NCBI RefSeq assembly: GCF_036785885.1
Contig: NC_092326.1
Coordinates: forward strand, 42,246,287 to 42,310,286
Direction of reading: 5' to 3'
Source of the DNA: Coffea arabica
Lineage: Eukaryota; Streptophyta; Magnoliopsida; Gentianales; Rubiaceae
Length of the DNA: 64,000 nucleotides
This document shows positions 61,401 through 64,000 of the stretch, piece after piece. Numbering within the stretch: position 1 is the first letter of the stretch; the number at the start of each line of letters is the position of its first letter. The notes beneath the pieces are model-generated. The model ran no database searches. It was not told the origin of the DNA and was given only the letters and a program-made list of their open reading frames with translations. A program made the translations under genes and the position numbers.

Positions 61401-63082
61401 CAAATCCACAAAAGAGGACAGTAAACAACCCTCAGTTACTAAGCACATAAAAAATTTCCTTTGACAAATTTATTTTCAATTCCGATACAAAGCAAGGCAC
61501 CTTAAATAATAAATCTATCCCATATAACAAAAAATTATCTGCACAACCATCCTTCCGGGCCCAAAAGGGCATTAATATTTCAGTCACATTTTTCCCTAGG
61601 CTCAAACAAGAAAAGGAAAGAATAAAACACTTGTTATAACATACCGTCTCTATTACATGCATGCATAAAAAGTATGAATGTAATAGTGTCCTACATTACA
61701 TTAGGAGGACAACTGGATAAGTGGCAACATGGATAATTGGTTGATTAATGGTTTTACTTAAAAGCATCATGCGTAAAATATATCCAAACCCATTACAAAC
61801 ATGTAGTTAATCAATCTAAATGGATTGGATTCAAATAAATAAATGCAAAACCATTATCCATCCATTTAACCAACTCTCCAAACACCAAAAACAACTAAAT
61901 CCTCCTCCGGCTTAGTCAGTCCACATATACTCCAACTCCAACCCATAGGAAGCTTATGCTAAAAATAACCCTAAATATGCACATGTCCACTTAATTTTCC
62001 CATTTGCACCATCTCTTCTCAGTTCTGGGTCAATTTTGAACCCATGGTTCAAATGCTGGTGAATAGAAATTAAGAGCAGTCTTCAAACAGCTCAAAAATC
62101 CAACCCAGTTCAAAGTACCACGTATTTGCGCAAGTAATTATAACCATTGTTCAGTAACTTGGCAAGCTTCAGCGCAGCCTTAAATTCCAAACTTACCATC
62201 ATCCATGCTAGTACCACATTTGGGTCAACCCAAAAAAATGCCCCAACTAATTCTTGTATTGCAGATAAAAAAAAGGACTTCAACTCCAAATTCAGATCAA
62301 GAATATAAATAAAATCAGTCAATGCTTCCCAATGGCTAAAAAAGCAGCTTCTTGAGACTTCCCAAGCGTACAAGTAGAACTACAGAAATGGGAACTCTTT
62401 AAAATTTTCAGGTGGGTCGAGTAGTCAAAGCTTGCAACAGGGCAGACGAGTGTTTGAGTGTGTGAATGTGTGTGCCAGTTTGTATTATGAAAAAAAAATT
62501 TTTTTTTTTTGGTTTTATAATTAATTGGGTATGCATGAATGTCATGGATAATCCATTTAAATGCACCAACTTAAGCGAGGTTTATGTGGATGGATAGCTG
62601 GACATATACTCTAATTGCCAGCTCTAGACAACACCATTCTCCAACCCATAAGGGACATTTAGAAAAAAAAACCCAAATTTTTTCTTGGTTCTTCGTAAAA
62701 AGAAAAAAATCAAATGTAAAATTCATTTTAGGATTAGCTATCAGAAGCCAAAAAAGACAAACTTTGCACTTTATGACATGCATGTAAACTCAATTAGCAC
62801 AGTTTACCCCAAACAAACATCATTAACCCCCCCAACCCTCGCCCTAAAACACTTCACTTCCCATTATAAGACCCCAGGCCCAGGCACATCAAAGTTAAAA
62901 AAAAAAACAGTCATATGAATAATTCATCCATACGAATATTTCTATCACACAACGAGATAGGATATGCAAAATGAGAAAATAGGCAATCTAGCTATAAACA
63001 TATACATACCTCTGACAACTTTGTTGGTGCCCTTGATTGTGTACGAGTCCAGGTCCCGCTTGCCAGGTCTGGTTTTGGCCAT
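58459..63082 (-). CDS. BAH-PHD histone reader, EBS/SHL-like, copy B
   Basis: Second copy of the BAH-PHD reader. Five exons: 63082-63010, 61397-61055, 60961-60893, 60279-60144, 58485-58459; lengths 73, 343, 69, 136 and 27 nt exactly as in copy A; 215 aa. The N-terminal 24 residues and the first PHD exon are identical to copy A. In BAH about five of 115 positions differ (GDCVLM, SESDTAP, ENVRPED, DRVAV versus A). The exon with the second half of the PHD differs at about eight of 45 positions (YHPACSGM versus [18 protein letters not shown] versus [10 protein letters not shown]). The tail is [13 protein letters not shown] agrees with the residue I recall in Arabidopsis EBS, so copy A has changed there, while SGM looks derived in B. 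All zinc ligands and splice sites are intact, so it appears functional. Confidence 0.92.
58827..58846. repeat. (GA)n microsatellite in an intron
   Basis: GAGAGA run in intron 4 of BAH-PHD copy B; copy A lacks a matching run at this place. Confidence 0.85.
59983..60002. repeat. (TA)n microsatellite in an intron
   Basis: TATATA run in intron 4 of BAH-PHD copy B. Confidence 0.85.
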
Positions 63083-63849
63083 GGGAGAAATGGCGAAGGG
63101 GAAATGGGGAACAAGAAATGAGGAAAGAGGAGGGTTTCTTTCCTTTGACTGTGCTGCGCTTGGCTTTGCTGTAAAGACTGAGAAGCTTTGCTTGTATTTT
63201 TTATTTTATCTTCCGTTGAAATAGACGGGTTTTGGTAGTAATTATTTATAGCTGTTTTCTGGGTCTGGGTCTGCGTCTGCGCTATACCAAACGGTAAAAT
63301 TTGCAGGGGGTAGGGATCGTTGGTTCGGTCTGCTTCGAGGATTTAGGGGCACCGGCATAATTTTGGTGAAATTGGAAGGCTATCTGTTTATATACAGATA
63401 AGTTGAGGTTAAATTACAAGTGACAACAAATACAGATCAGTTTGGATTTTGGAAATCCAACTTGCTTTGTTGCACTTTGATTGAAATTGAAAGTGGCTCC
63501 AGGAGTTCTATCTATTACCAAAAAAAACTGTTAAAAGTATTCGTGGTTGGAGTCGAAATTGAGAAGGATTATCATTTTCTCTGCACAAAAGCCCACAAAA
63601 TATCATATAATTTCACTTTGAGGTCTACACTACACTAGTTGCAAATAAAATGCAACCTGTGACAGAAACAAAAGATCAGAAACTCTAAATATACCCCAAA
63701 TTTGAGAAAATATCAAATATTTCATTATGAAATCACCAATCTATTCTTGATGATATCAATCTCTTTGATTTCAATAAACTTATGTTGCATGTCTTGTCTT
63801 GCCAAATTTACTGTTTAACTATTTCATCCCATATATCAAGTTGAAACGT

Positions 63850-63992
63850 GATCTCAACAAATTTCGACAGAAAAATTTTTACGTGAACACATTTTTCAAT
63901 TATTTTTTTATTTCACGTACATTAAATCATCACAATATATTTTCCTACAAAAAAAAATCCTAAAAATAGCAATCCAAATGGGGCTTAAGAAA
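63850..63992 (+). mobile_element. Short TIR element (third family copy), near window end
   Basis: Blocks ACGTGAACACATTTTTCAAT, TTATTTCACGTACATTAAATC in outline, and the terminal AATAGCAATCCAAATGGGGC match the reverse complement of the element at 22763-22906 and the fragment near 18.6 kb. It lies outside the duplicated block. Confidence 0.55.
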
Positions 63993-64000
63993 ACTCTTAC

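Larger units (their letters stand above)
55930..63457. repeat. Segmental duplication, block B
   Basis: Direct copy of about 44070-51195. At its left end homology begins inside subtilase exon 3; at its right end it stops after TTTGGATTTTGGAAATCC in the BAH-PHD promoter flank. It differs from A by a truncated, mutated subtilase, a 420-bp insertion at 57679-58098, extra sequence near 57105-57530, and the lack of the 82-bp tandem repeat. Confidence 0.9.

Noticed and set aside
1..64000. tRNA, rRNA, CRISPR, operon or prokaryotic features
   Set aside because: None seen; the window is ordinary plant nuclear DNA with spliced genes.

Overview
This is nuclear DNA of a flowering plant, almost certainly a eudicot. 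The evidence is intron-rich genes with GT-AG splice sites, AT-rich spacers full of short TIR elements and microsatellites, and plant-only families (LysM receptor kinase, RbcX, STRUBBELIG-type LRR receptor kinase, plant O-fucosyltransferase, SBT2 subtilase, EBS/SHL BAH-PHD readers). The species cannot be fixed from sequence alone; an asterid is a guess. All exon models here were built by hand from reading frame, splice sites and phase. Within each complete model the exon lengths sum to a whole number of codons.

Left part (0-15.2 kb). A CERK1/LYK-type LysM receptor kinase (minus strand) runs off the left edge in its kinase domain. It has an 8-nt microexon, and a second ectodomain first exon lies 1.2 kb upstream in the same splice phase. 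Next come RbcX (plus, 6.5-7.9 kb) and malonyl-CoA decarboxylase (minus, 8.4-15.2 kb), a convergent pair that I recall being neighbours in Arabidopsis too. The last exon of the decarboxylase appears to carry a 2-nt frame change that removes the family C-terminus.

Middle (15.2-40 kb). A 9-kb gene-poor spacer holds microsatellites, TIR elements (one with a clean 9-bp target duplication) and an unidentified orphan exon at 22.3-22.6 kb. Then come a 16-exon STRUBBELIG-receptor-family kinase (24.4-31.6 kb, upstream ORFs, atypical catalytic motifs) and a 10-exon O-fucosyltransferase-like gene (33.8-39.8 kb) whose exon 3 is squeezed between a SINE-like insertion and a CT/CA microsatellite.

Right part (40-64 kb). 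This is a direct segmental duplication. Block A (about 44.1-51.2 kb) holds the 5' half of an intact SBT2-like subtilase plus a BAH-PHD gene (EBS/SHL type). Block B (about 55.9-63.5 kb) repeats the BAH-PHD gene intact, but its subtilase is a truncated pseudogene. The two BAH-PHD proteins (215 aa each, identical exon lengths) differ little in BAH and much more in the second half of the PHD finger. Between the blocks lie a 644-bp TIR element, a 72-bp tandem repeat and an unrecognised ORF.

The genes do not form a pathway; they are independent housekeeping, signalling and chromatin genes. The observations I would follow first are the duplicated LysM first exon, the decarboxylase C-terminus, and the PHD-biased divergence of the chromatin readers.
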